A stretch of DNA of 64,000 nt from Bretschneidera sinensis (Eukaryota; Streptophyta; Magnoliopsida; Brassicales; Akaniaceae): assembly GCA_023935145.1 (NCBI GenBank), contig CM043700.1, positions 104,562,400 through 104,626,399 on the forward strand, given 5' to 3'. Positions 47,619 to 58,602 of the stretch are shown here, piece after piece. Position 1 is the stretch's first letter; every line of letters begins with the position of its first letter. Made by a program: the position numbers and the translations under genes. The notes beneath the pieces are model-generated. The model was not told the DNA's origin. It did not search any database and was given only the letters and a program-made list of their open reading frames with translations.

Positions 47619-47983
47619 TTTTATAGAGAGAAATATCGTTCAGAATGAGAAATGGAGTTTATAGAGCCAAACTCCTCCTTAGTTAACTACCCAGGTGACT
47701 GCCTAGTCAATTAGGGTTGCCCTAGTCAACTACTTAATCAATTAAGGAAGGGTTAGTTGACTACCTAGTCGTCTGGTGCCTTCTGATGCCCTCTAAACCC
47801 CATTTTTCATTAGTTTAATGCATTCCAGCATCTTTTCTTCAGTATATTTTTAAATTCTTGTCTCAATATTGCCTTAAATTTGAATTTTAAATTAAACAAA
47901 ACTATGTATGTATGTATGATAATAAAAAAAAATAAAATAAGATATTACCAAATCACTCCCACCCCAAGGGTGAGGATTTTACA

Positions 47984-50648
47984 TTTTTTACCCTCCTATA
48001 GAAAAATTTTGTCCTCGAAATTTACCTTGAAAATAAAAAAAAATATGCAGATATTGGGTGCACATAGTTGCACGCTCCCACGTGGCTTCTTCAACCGTGT
48101 GATTAGGCCAAAGCACTTTCACTTTTATTGCGCAACAATTGGTCTTGCCTATCCAAAATCTCAACTGGTTGCTTAACATAAGAGAGGTATTCCTTTAATG
48201 CAAATGGATCAAAATGAAGTACGTGTGAAGGGTCAAACATTTACTTTATCAAAGAAGATATATGGAATACATCATGAATTTGAAACAACTCTTGAGGTAA
48301 GTCTAATTGATAAGCAACACCATGAATTCTTTCAATTACGTCATATGGGCCAATGTAACAAGGACTAAGTTTACCCTTACGTCCAAACCTGAGTACACCT
48401 TTCAAAGATGCTGTTCTCAAGAATATCTAATCTCCCAACTAAAATTTTGAATCACACATTCTATGATCTGCATAACTCTTCTGGAAATTTTGTGTTGCTT
48501 TCAGGTGTTCTTGAATAATCCTTACTCTTTTAATAGTAATTTGAACTAGTTCAGGACCTAACAACTATCTTTCACCAACCTTATCCTAACATACTGGAGA
48601 TCTACATCGCCTACCATAAGGTGCTCATATGGGGCCATTCTAATACTGGATTGGTTGTTATTATTATAAGCAAATTCTATCAAAGGTAAATAGATATCCC
48701 AATTACCAAAAAAAATTTAAGATGAAAGCCCATAGCATATCCTCCAAAGTTTGAACTGTACGTTCTGACTGTCCATCAGTCTGAGGATGATAAGAAGTAC
48801 TAAAATTAAGCTTAGTACCCATAGCTAATTAAAAACTAAGCCAAAACCTTGAAGTAAATCTTAGATCTCGGTCTAACATTATGGATATTAGAGCTCCATA
48901 GAGCCTTACAATCTCAGAAACATATAATTGTGCCAACTGTTCTAGATAAAATGTGATCTTAATAGCTAAAAAATGGACAGATTTAGTTAATCTAGCAATA
49001 ATCACCCAAATAGCATTATGACAACCCCGAGTCTGCGGTAAGCATGATATAAAATCCATAGTCACATGTTCTAATTTCCACTCAGAAATGGGGAGAGGAT
49101 GTAGTAACCCAGTTGGCCTCTGATGCTCTGCTTTAACTTGGTAGCACATCAAACATTTTGAAACAAATTCTGCAATCTTACGTTTCATACCAGGCCACCA
49201 ATATGTTTCTTGAAGGTTTCTATACATCTTTGTACTACCTGGATGCATTGAATATGCGACACTATGGGTTTCATCCAGAATTTCATTTTTCAATTCACTA
49301 TCATTTGGTATACATAAATGACTCCCGAAAAGAAGCATACCATCGCCTCGAATTACAAAATCTGACCTAAGTCCGTTCTGCACTTCTCTTCGAATTCTCT
49401 ATATCTCGAAATCCCAATTCTAAGCTTTTAAGATACAATCTAGTAACACTGGTCTAACTCATATAGTAGCCAATAGTATTCCACACCTATGGCACAACTC
49501 TACTCCCAAACATCTCAAATCAAAATACAACTCTCACTTCACATTTCTCAAAATAGTTAGCTTTCCTGACTTTTGACTCAAGGCATCTGCTACTACATTA
49601 GCTTCTCTTGGATGATAATTAATGGTACAATCATAGTCTTTAATTAATTAAACCCATCTACTTCGCTTCAAATTCAAATCTTTTTAAGTAAATAGATATT
49701 TTAAACTATTATGATCAATAAAGATTTCATAAGTCTCCCCATATAAATGATGTCTCCAAATTTTAAGAGTAAATACAAATGTAGCTAACTCCAAATCATG
49801 AATAGGATAATTATGCTCATGATTCTTTAACTGTCGAGATGCATAAGAAATCACTTTACCATTTTGCATTAATACACATCCAAGGCCACGATGAGATGCA
49901 TCACTAAAAACCACAAATCCTTGACCACTAACAGGAAGAGTAAGTACTTAAGCTGATGTCAACTTCTCTTTCAGTTTCTAGAAATGCTCCTCATATTGCT
50001 CATTCCACTCAAATTTAATATCTTTTCGGGTCAAACGCGTTAATGGTGCAACTATCAAAGAAAAAACCTCAATAAATATCTTCTAATATTCAACAAGACC
50101 AAGAAAACTTCGAACCTTCATCACATTTGTTGGTCTATCCCAATGAACCGTTGCTTCAACCTTTTAAGGGTCTACATAAATTCCTTCATTAAAAATCACA
50201 TGGCCTAAAAAGACTACTCTATCAAGCCAAAATTCACATTTACTTAACTTCGAATAGAATTGCTTCTCTCTCAAGGTCTACAAAATAATCTTCAAATGTT
50301 GCTTATGCTTTTCTTTACTTCGAGAATACACCAATATATCATCAATAAATACCACTACAAAATAGTCAAGGAAAGGTATAAACACCATATTCATATTATC
50401 TATAAAGGTTGTAGGTGCATTGGTCAATCCAAAAGACAACAAAAAATTCATAATGACTATAACGAGTGCGAAAGATAGTCTTTGATACATCAGTTTCCTT
50501 AACTTTTAATTGATGATAACCTGACCTCAAATCAATCTCAGAAAACATACAAACATGCTATAATTGATCAAATAAATCATTAATTCTAGGTAAAGGATAC
50601 ATATTCTTCATAGTCACTCGATTTAGCTACCTATAATCAATTCATAAC
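47984..50648 (-). pseudogene. pol of the minus-strand gypsy, C-terminal part: RT end, RNase H, integrase
   Basis: RT ends with [15 protein letters not shown] and the catalytic FIDDILVYS (about 50350-50325). RNase H is at 49914-49684 ([15 protein letters not shown]). The integrase zinc-finger and core frame is at 49383-48829 (KCLMCYQVKAEHQRPTG, VTMDFISCLP, DRDLRFTSRFW). The C-terminal segment has QVAYQLDLPQELFQIHDVFH-type and ILDRQDQLLRNK phrases near 48310-48130. Stops and frameshifts separate the pieces. The RT is split at 50648 by a solo LTR. Confidence 0.85.
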
Positions 50649-52600
50649 TGTAATACCCGTGTTCTTAAAGTAAGGGTAAAGAAGTAATTCGATAAACATT
50701 ACATGGAATTAAAATAATATACACATGAAAGATTTCTTATTAATATAATAATTAAAAAAAACTGTAGCCTTTTGTTGTTACAAAGAAGAAAACAAAAAAG
50801 AGAGGAGGTGATACACCTGGACGCTTAGTCCAGGTGTAAGCTATATAAATAGAAGTGTTTTGCATGCATGACACTTCAGAAACCAAAGAAAATGGTTTTG
50901 GTATAAACAGTTAAGTTTTTGTTTAGGTTTTGTTAATTCTTACCAAATTCTGTCTGGTTTTCTTCTTTCCTCAATTCAAATTTCTTAGCAAAAAGTTATA
51001 AAGAAAATTTCTCCAATATTAGAGATAGTACAGTCATTCAATTACAATAGCAAGATTTCATCACATTTGGGGTAAGTTTTCAATAAGACTTATAATTAAA
51101 TAATTATATTGTTTAAATTAAGTTATGAAATAGTAAAATTTATGAAAGTTTATGATTAGGTGTTCGTGATCAGTAATCTCAAGAAATTGCTGAAAGGAGC
51201 AGGAAAGGCAAAGAGGTAATCCATGGGTAACTTTAAGTACTATGTGGTGAGTTAGATTTACTTTTAGTAATCGAGACCAATAAAAATATGAATTTATGAT
51301 ATTTGAATAAATGGTTGAATTATAATAATTTAATGATGTATTTTCCATTAAGTATGATAATTGATTAATGTATTGATTAAGGACTTAATATTATGTTAAA
51401 TATTAATTATATAAGGATTTATATTTTTTTAAAAGGATGGATTAATGAAAAATATACTGAGAAGTTATATGAAATTTCTGAAAACATGATTAAAAAATTG
51501 ATACAATATGTGAGGAGACAATTTAATAAATATGATAAAAATAATAATTTGAGAAAGAGCTAGATAGTTGAATTGAATACTTTGATGTGTGCTTGCTTGC
51601 ATACTATTGCTCATATGCATAAAAAGAAAAGTCTAGGAAGGCAGCTGGTGTGGCTGAGAAGACTAGGAAGGTAGCTGGTCTGGCTGAAGTATGTCGACAT
51701 GTGGGAAGACGTTCCCAGATGATAATATGAAATAATGAGATGATGTGATGAAAAAGAAAGAAATATGGTTTAAACACATGCATTTTTTATTTCGTTATTT
51801 TATTATTATTGATTTAGATGCTAAAATATCAGTCTTGATTATGAAATTATTGATAGACAAATGAGTCTCATAGAGAGACAAATATGATGAGAAAGAAATA
51901 TGAAAGTATGACATGATAAAAATTATTTGATTAATTGATTATATGCTGTGAACCTCATAATGATGTTGAATCGATAATCTTAAGATGATTAAATATATCA
52001 GAAGAAAAATTGATATGTTTGATGATTAATTTAGGAAGAGATTGATAATTGATTGAAATTATGATATGGGTACTGATAATAGAATGTTAATATTGAATTA
52101 TATGAGATAATAGATGAATCAATATTACAAGATTATTTGAAAGATTGAATTATTATATGTGAAGAAACATATGATTAATATTAGTGCATTAGAAATAATT
52201 GAATTATAAGATGTGACTGGAAGTATACAAATCGAGTACTTCTAGTAAATTTAATTCACTGAGCTTGTGAAGCTCACTCATTGTTAAATAATTTTAGGTA
52301 ACAGGAAGGACATATAGATTTGTGAGCTGAGATTCAGACTGAGTTATTATCTGCAAGTCTTGTTGTCCACATCCTCAGACTAATGGAATAAAAAAAATGC
52401 AAATATTCATGCATAATATATTGTTTTAGTTGGGATATTAATAATATAACTCCCGTGTTGAGGGTTAAGGATGGATGTATGTATATATTTTCAGTTGATA
52501 TATGTTTTTTTTTAATATTGTTGCATATATATGTTGTGCTGGGATTTCAAAATGTAATGAAACCATCTTGGAGGTCGCCAACCCAGGATAGGTTGTTACA
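50649..52600 (+). mobile_element. solo LTR of the first Tekay-like family
   Basis: The LTR starts TGTAATACCCGTG and ends GGTTGTTACA, is 1,952 bp long and is homologous to the LTR at 27625-34795. No internal region adjoins it. Flanking pentamers ATAAC and CTAAC agree at four of five bases, consistent with an aged target duplication. It lies exactly in the RT codons for MRL-x-IDYR of the host element. It carries two units of the 30-bp minisatellite. Confidence 0.88.
51630..51689 (+). repeat. 30-bp minisatellite, two units
   Basis: Units start at 51630 and 51660 and are related to AGTCTAGGAAGGCAGCTGGT plus GTGGCTGAGA. The family matches the three-unit array at 28833-28922. Confidence 0.88.
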
Positions 52601-53705
52601 CTAACCTCATAATACCATCCTTCTTATTCACAAACAAAATAGGAGCACCCCAAGGTGATACACTTGGTCTAATAAACCCGTTATCTAACAATTACTTCAA
52701 TTGAACTTTAAGTTCCTTAAGTTCAGCTGGGGCAGATGATATGGTGCAATAGAAATAGGATTAGTATTAGGAACTAAATCTATTACAAACTCAATTTCTT
52801 GATTTGGTGGCAACCCTAGCAAATCCTCTGGAAATACATTAGGAAACTCACTAACTTGTGGAATATCTTCTAACTTCTACATTTCCTTCTTACAATTAAC
52901 CACAAAAGTAAATAACCACTATAACCTTTATTAAGCATTCTTCATGCTTTTAAAGCTGATACAATGCTTGTAGGAATTATTTTTCTATCTCCACAAAATT
53001 CAAATTCATCCACTCTAAGGATCCAAAAAATAACTGTTTTCTTAATTGAATCCATACAAGCATAATGTGCTGCTAACCAATCCATACCCAAAATTACATC
53101 AAAACCTATCATTTCTAAAGAAATTAAATCCACATGGAACTGATACTCAACCAGTTGCAACACACAAACCCTATATACATTAACCACTTCAACACTACTC
53201 CTAACAGGAGTTTCTATAGATAAAATACAACCGAGAGATGATATAGGCCTATCAACATGCATAGCAAAAGATATATAAACAAATTAATATATGGATCCAA
53301 AATCAATTAAAATTCGAACATCTACACCAAATAGTAAAACCACATCTATCACAACGTTCAAAACAGCATGAACATCGTGTTGAGTAAGTGATTAAACTCT
53401 ATCTTGTGCTCTATATTCACTAACTAATACACCCTTCTAACTAAGCTGTCCACGTTCCTCTTCCTCTCTTTCTCCAAACTCTTGATAACTACCACCACTA
53501 CCTTTACCACAATTATGCTATCCTCTACTACCACCCCTAGCTCGAAAAGATCTTATACCTTGTTGACTACCCCTAGTGCCTCCCATACTTATCGTGCTCG
53601 AAACAGGTGTCGCACACTAAGTGTAATCTCTTGGCATGTGACCTCTAACACTACAATTATAACATATTAGCTTAGTAAATCCACACTCTGCAACAATATA
53701 TCTAG
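52601..53705 (-). pseudogene. pol N-terminal part and gag end of the minus-strand gypsy
   Basis: On the minus strand, from the element-3 junction: a second zinc knuckle CYNCSVRGHMPRDY (about 53670-53630) whose final Cys has become Tyr, then the protease with ILIDFGS in place of IDS/TGS, then the frame 53262-52942 with FDVILGMDWLAAHYACMD. The start of RT follows, with [16 protein letters not shown] next to the solo LTR. Multiple stops are present. Confidence 0.8.
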
Positions 53706-53710
53706 ATCTC

Positions 53711-55091
53711 TTATGAGAGTCATAAAATGCATCTTTACAGTACTTAATTGTTAGCATTTTAGGGTTGATCTAGGTTTGAATTGCACTTTTATACCTTAAA
53801 AGCTCTAAAGTGTCATTCTTGGATCATTGATCTATTCCAATGCATTTTTCAGGTACTTTAAGTTCAAAAGAGATGGAAAAACTATCATTACTTAAAGTAC
53901 AATGTGAACACCGGAGTGAAGGTTCATAAGCACTTGGAAAGGAGTTTCACTAAATTACTAGAATTGCCCATACATATCAATCATATTTGCAAATTAAACT
54001 GTATTGATGCAAGAAGAACCAGGAAATGAGCCATATATACTTAAAAAGATCTGGAAGTCTATTTTCTGGAGAATTTTATGGCTCATCAAAATGATTTTCT
54101 TAGGGAAAGTTATGGCAGTTTTAGTAGAGAAAGGTCAGGCCTCCATAACAGCACCAGCCAGCACCACGGTGCCAGGAACCTCCACATCTTGAACCACCAG
54201 CCAGCACTGCAGTGCCCATAAAGGAGCACCGCAGCGCGCACACATTTTTCTTCTCCAAACTTTGACCTAATTAAGATTTTAATGACTTTTTAAACCCTAA
54301 AACACCCTTGGACCTTGTGTATTATAAATAGACCACTTAGGGTTTGATATTATGATTATTCAAAACATCTTTTTGAAAGGCTGGAGGCCCGAAAAAACAT
54401 CATGAAGGCTGCCACACTCTCCCCCATGGCCAACTAATCTCCAAGCAAGGCGAAGGGATGAATCCCTAGGTGTAGTTGTTCTTATTTTCTAGTCTTGATT
54501 CAATGTAGTTTGGATTTATTATCATTAAACATTGTTATAATTTAATTTTTAATCTAATTAGAAGATTTCCCCTTAATCCGGTGATTGCATCTTTCTCCCC
54601 CATATAAGTCTAGTCATGCTCTTCTTGTGTGATGTTGTTAAGGTGTGATTGAGTCTGGTAGATTTCTCTTATAGATTTGTCCATTACTATAGTATTGTCA
54701 TTATGATATATTGTCGTTTCTTGATAATCTATAAGTTAGGTCATGTGTGCTTGAAAGCAAAGAGTATTTCATCACAATTACATTAGGGTTTATATATGGC
54801 CTTTAATTGAATATTTGCTGATTACTTGTTTGGGATGTGAAACTTGCAATCGAGATAAAAACAACTGAATCAAGAATAGAATAAGGCAACGAACCTAGGG
54901 AGGTTTCCCGGACCCTTGTTCTCTATTATATTTACACAATTATTTCACACTACTTCAAACTCAGATTTTCTCGTTTACTTTTATCGTTCGTTTTAAGGTT
55001 TGCACTTTCTCTTGTAGTTAGTTTGTCTCCCTGTGGAATCGACACCCCAAAGCCATGCTACAACTACCGCGTTACGTTTTGGGAATAATCA
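53711..55091 (+). repeat. 5' LTR of the gag-only element
   Basis: The LTR begins TTATGAGAGTCATAAAATGC and ends GGGAATAATCA. TATAAATAGACC near 54324 is a good TATA box. Three CAGCACC(G/A)C-type GC-rich repeats lie at about 54158-54240, just upstream of it. Confidence 0.88.
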
Positions 55092-55096
55092 AATTT

Positions 55097-55114
55097 TGGC
55101 GCCGTTACCGGAGA
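55097..55114 (+). other. primer-binding site, Asp-tRNA type
   Basis: TGGCGCCGTTACCGGAGA lies five bases after the LTR and differs at two positions from TGGCGCCGTTGCCGGGGA. Confidence 0.88.
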
Positions 55115-55279
55115 GACGTGCTTAACTTAAGGAAGATTGTCAACTTTGAGACAAGACGGTAGAAGATTTGTAAATAGTTTTTATTTTCAGTAGTTTATAA
55201 AGGCGGTAACTTCGTTCCTTCTTTTAGCTTGCTACATTAATTTTTTATTTTATTTTATTTTATCATTTTGTGATCTTGC

Positions 55280-57000
55280 ATGCCCCAATATAGAGATACT
55301 TTGGGTAGATTTGCTTGTAGGCCTGTACTAGAGTCAAAATTAAATTCTTTTCTAAATCCTTTATTTGACAGTCCACCTAGTCCCGAAGAAATGAGTGAAC
55401 ATGAATATCAACCCCCTAAGACCCTTCAGGATTACCTCAACCCTACACGCACAACCACACCATCATGCATCATGTTTCCAGCCAATACTCGCCAACTAGA
55501 TTTTAAAACAGGGATGATATAGTTACTCCCTACATTCCATGGATTAGAAAATGAAAACCCATATGTGCACATTAGAGGGTTTGAAGAAGTAGTTGCGACT
55601 TTTCATAGTCAAGATGAAACTCATGACGTTATAAAACTTAAGTTCTTTCCTTTCGCTTTGAAGGATAGAGCTAAGAGTTGGTTATACTCACTAAGACCAC
55701 GATCTATTGGGTCATGGGCTGAGATGACTCAAAGTTTCTTTAATAAATACTTTCCCCAACATAAGACCAATGCTTTAAAAAGACAAACCTCCACCTTTGC
55801 ACAAAAGGACAGCGAGACTTTGTATCAGTCTTGGGAGAGATTTAAGGAGTTACTGAGTATGTGCCCTCACCATGGGTATGAGAGTTGCCGCTTAGTGAGC
55901 TATTTTTATGAGGGACTTACATATATAGAGCGCCAATTCGTAGAGATGATGTGTAATGGTGAGTTTTTAGAGAAAGATCCTGATGAGGCCGTAGAGTACC
56001 TCAATGAGCTTGCTGAAAAAGCTCACAACTTGGACTGGACCTAGTGCTATTGAAAGCACAAACAGGTCACGACCTGTAGGGAACCCAAATGGTGGTGGAA
56101 TTTACCATCTTAGGGAAGAGGATAACCTTAAGGCCAAGGTTGGGATGCTCACTAGGGAACTAGAGGTGTTAAAGACTAAAAGCTCAAAGCCAACACAAGT
56201 AGCTAATCATGCAGTGTCTTTGAAACCATGTTTTGTGTGTGGCGGGGTAGATCATCTCGCCCAAGAATGCCCCGCATTTGCTGAGATGAGAGGAATGTAT
56301 AAGGAAAATTGTAATGCCTTAGGCATGTACAAGAAGCCTTTGGGACCCTTCTCTGACACTTATAATCCGGGATGGCGAAATCACCCCAATTTCAGCTGGA
56401 AGTCTGAAAACCAGCAGCTTGCACAAACCCTTGCACCATATCTTGAACCATATCATGCACCTGTATCTTCTAGGAGTTCTTTAGAAGACACTTTACATGC
56501 TTTTATTGAGGCACAGGGTAAGACTAACCAAATACTTGAATCTTTAATTACGCAGGCTGTTGAAGAAAATAAAGAGATAAAGAGCCAAGTGTCCAAGTTG
56601 ATGAGCTACTTGAGTGTGACTGAGCTAGGTAAGTTCCCTTCTCAAGCTCAGTCCACACCCCATAGTCAACGCCTAGTGCAACAGAATATAAAGAAGGTGA
56701 ATGCCATTGAGACACTAAGTGGTAAGTTATTACACATCCCAACAATGAAAAAATCAGAGGATGTGGACGAAACCCACCAAGCATACATGATTGACTCATT
56801 CATGGAAAAGGTCTAGCACCTTAATCCATTGGAGTTCACCCTCACGCATGGTTTCAAAAGAGCATATATGGAGCCAAAATTTGTGGATGTTACTGATGAC
56901 ATCCTTTAGGCCTCGCTAAAGCATACAAGCATAAAATTTTGCAATGAAGCAGTGGTTGGTGCATTCAACCTATGTTTGTCTAGGAGGGAATAAGAGTGTC
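55280..57000 (+). pseudogene. gag of the gag-only element, lightly damaged
   Basis: The ATG at 55280 reads MPQYRDTLGRFACRP. A TAG at 55520-55522 sits where relatives have Gln (GMI-stop-LLPTFHGLENENPY). The gag core then runs to 56044 (RAKSWLYSL, FFNKYFPQHKTNALKR, ETLYQSWERFKELL). A frameshift at about 56004-56044 leads to the second frame, with the CCHC knuckle CFVCGGVDHLAQEC at 56229-56270 and a C-terminal helix-rich part (ESLITQAVEENKEIKSQVSK). It stops at TAG 56814-56816. The same frame continues readable beyond (NPLEFTLTHGFKRAYMEPKF), suggesting a former longer protein. Confidence 0.85.
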
Positions 57001-57037
57001 TGGCTGAAGACGTAAAACTTAACACTCATGGGAGGCA
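57001..57037 (+). other. conserved 37-bp block after gag (copy B)
   Basis: It starts TGGCTGAAGACGTAAAACTT and ends CATGGGAGGCA, with 36 of 37 positions identical to the minus-strand copy at 32638-32674. It is followed by ACCCACAACATATCC, which also resembles the other element. Confidence 0.85.
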
Positions 57038-58602
57038 ACCCACAACATATCCTTTTATTTTTACTATTTTTCATATTTTTTTTCTTATTTATTATTATTA
57101 TTTTGTTGTTTTCCAGTTTTACTTTCGTATTTCTTTTTCAGGGACAAATATACGAAGCAGTTCAAATGGTGGTGCACAATTTTTAGCTTCTGTGCACTTT
57201 TGGCTACAAAAGAAGTTTCCTTATCTTTTGCTTTCACATTGAGGACAATGCTTATTTTAAGTTGGGGGTAGAGGAAACATATTCCTGTTTTTCATGTTTA
57301 ACTGCTTGGTATCGTTATCCCTTTTTTTGTTTGTTTTTAGCATGCTTTGTGTTAGTCTTGGATGTAATTCACATGTCAATGATATGAGCTTAATTGAGAT
57401 AGCATACAACATTTAGAAGTAGTTAAATCTTACTTTGGTTTGAGAATAATTTAAGTGTCATTTGATTTGGTTTGAAACTCTAGTTTGTGGTAAGATTGTA
57501 TGAATAGTCTAAAGCATCTAGAGAAGTTTTATGTGTGATTGCTTTGTGAATACTTTTGCGGTCTCGACAAGCTCTAGAACTTATTTGATAATCACTTGAG
57601 GCAAATTTCTAGAATGCACACTACTTAGGATATGATATAGGCTATTTTTGAACCGTTTGAGCCTTCCAAACTTACCATTGCTATATTTATCACTAGTCAC
57701 CTATTTGAGCTTTTTTCTTGAAAAACAATTTGAGCCTTGTTTATTTCAATAGCCCATTTACTCACTTTTATGAGCCTAAAATCTTTTATCCTTACCTTCC
57801 TTTTAAAAGAACTTAGTTATACACATTTGTTGAGAAGCACTCAAGAGGAGTAACGATGAAAGTATGAGAAAAAAAAATATTACTACCATAGCCCAAATAC
57901 ATGAAAAAAGATAAGTTGGGAGTTGTGAAAAGGAAAAAGAAAAATGAAAAAAGGAGGTGAATGATAAAAAAAAAGTGAATTATGATAAAGAAAGAAGAAA
58001 AGAAAGGAAAAGTGGTGATTTGAGAAAAATGCTCGAACAATAGTTTAAAAAGTTGGGTGATGAAGTAAGGTTATCTAGTGCTTAAAAGTGGTTGTGTTTA
58101 AAACTAAGAGATTGAGTTATTTTACTTGTGAATCCTTCCCATTCTTTCTTAACATTTACCTTAGCCTAATGTTACAAGCTTATTAAAGACCTATTGATCC
58201 AATGTAGTGTGATTTTTCTACAATAGTGGAGAGTGATTTGAAAAGTGAGCCTATGGAGCTTGTTTTTGTGATTGATGTCACACAATTTAATATATTTTAG
58301 AGGCCAAGACTTGTATTCATGAATGTTGTGCATAAAATCATCCTGGTGTTCGGATGAATGGATTGTGATAAGAAGGATGTTAAGAGTCGATAACAATTTT
58401 AAGATTGATGTTTAGATTACTTTTGGACTTGGGTGAAATTTAATGATTCTATGTGCCGTGTGTTATGTGCGATTTTTGAGACAAAAGTGAATTACTCTTG
58501 GTTTAACACTAACATTGTTTTACATTGTTTTGATTCCCACCGTAGAATTCGTCTCTTTCTTTTGCTTGAATTGCTAGGGACTAGCAATAAGCTAGTTGGG
58601 GG
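57038..58602 (+). other. 3' noncoding internal region of the gag-only element
   Basis: No pol domains are detectable. The region is T-rich, then A/G-rich (57860-58030). It ends with the PPT-like AGCTAGTTGGGGG immediately before the 3' LTR; a second GTTGGGGGTAGAGG tract is at about 57260. Confidence 0.65.

Larger units (their letters stand above)
46043..47983 (-). repeat. 3' LTR of the minus-strand gypsy
   Basis: This 1,941-bp LTR holds a cluster of hairpin-forming repeats at 46695-46845 and an (AG)n run at 47599-47618. On the element strand it starts after the polypurine tract TATAGGAGGGTAAAAAA (48000-47984). Confidence 0.88.
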
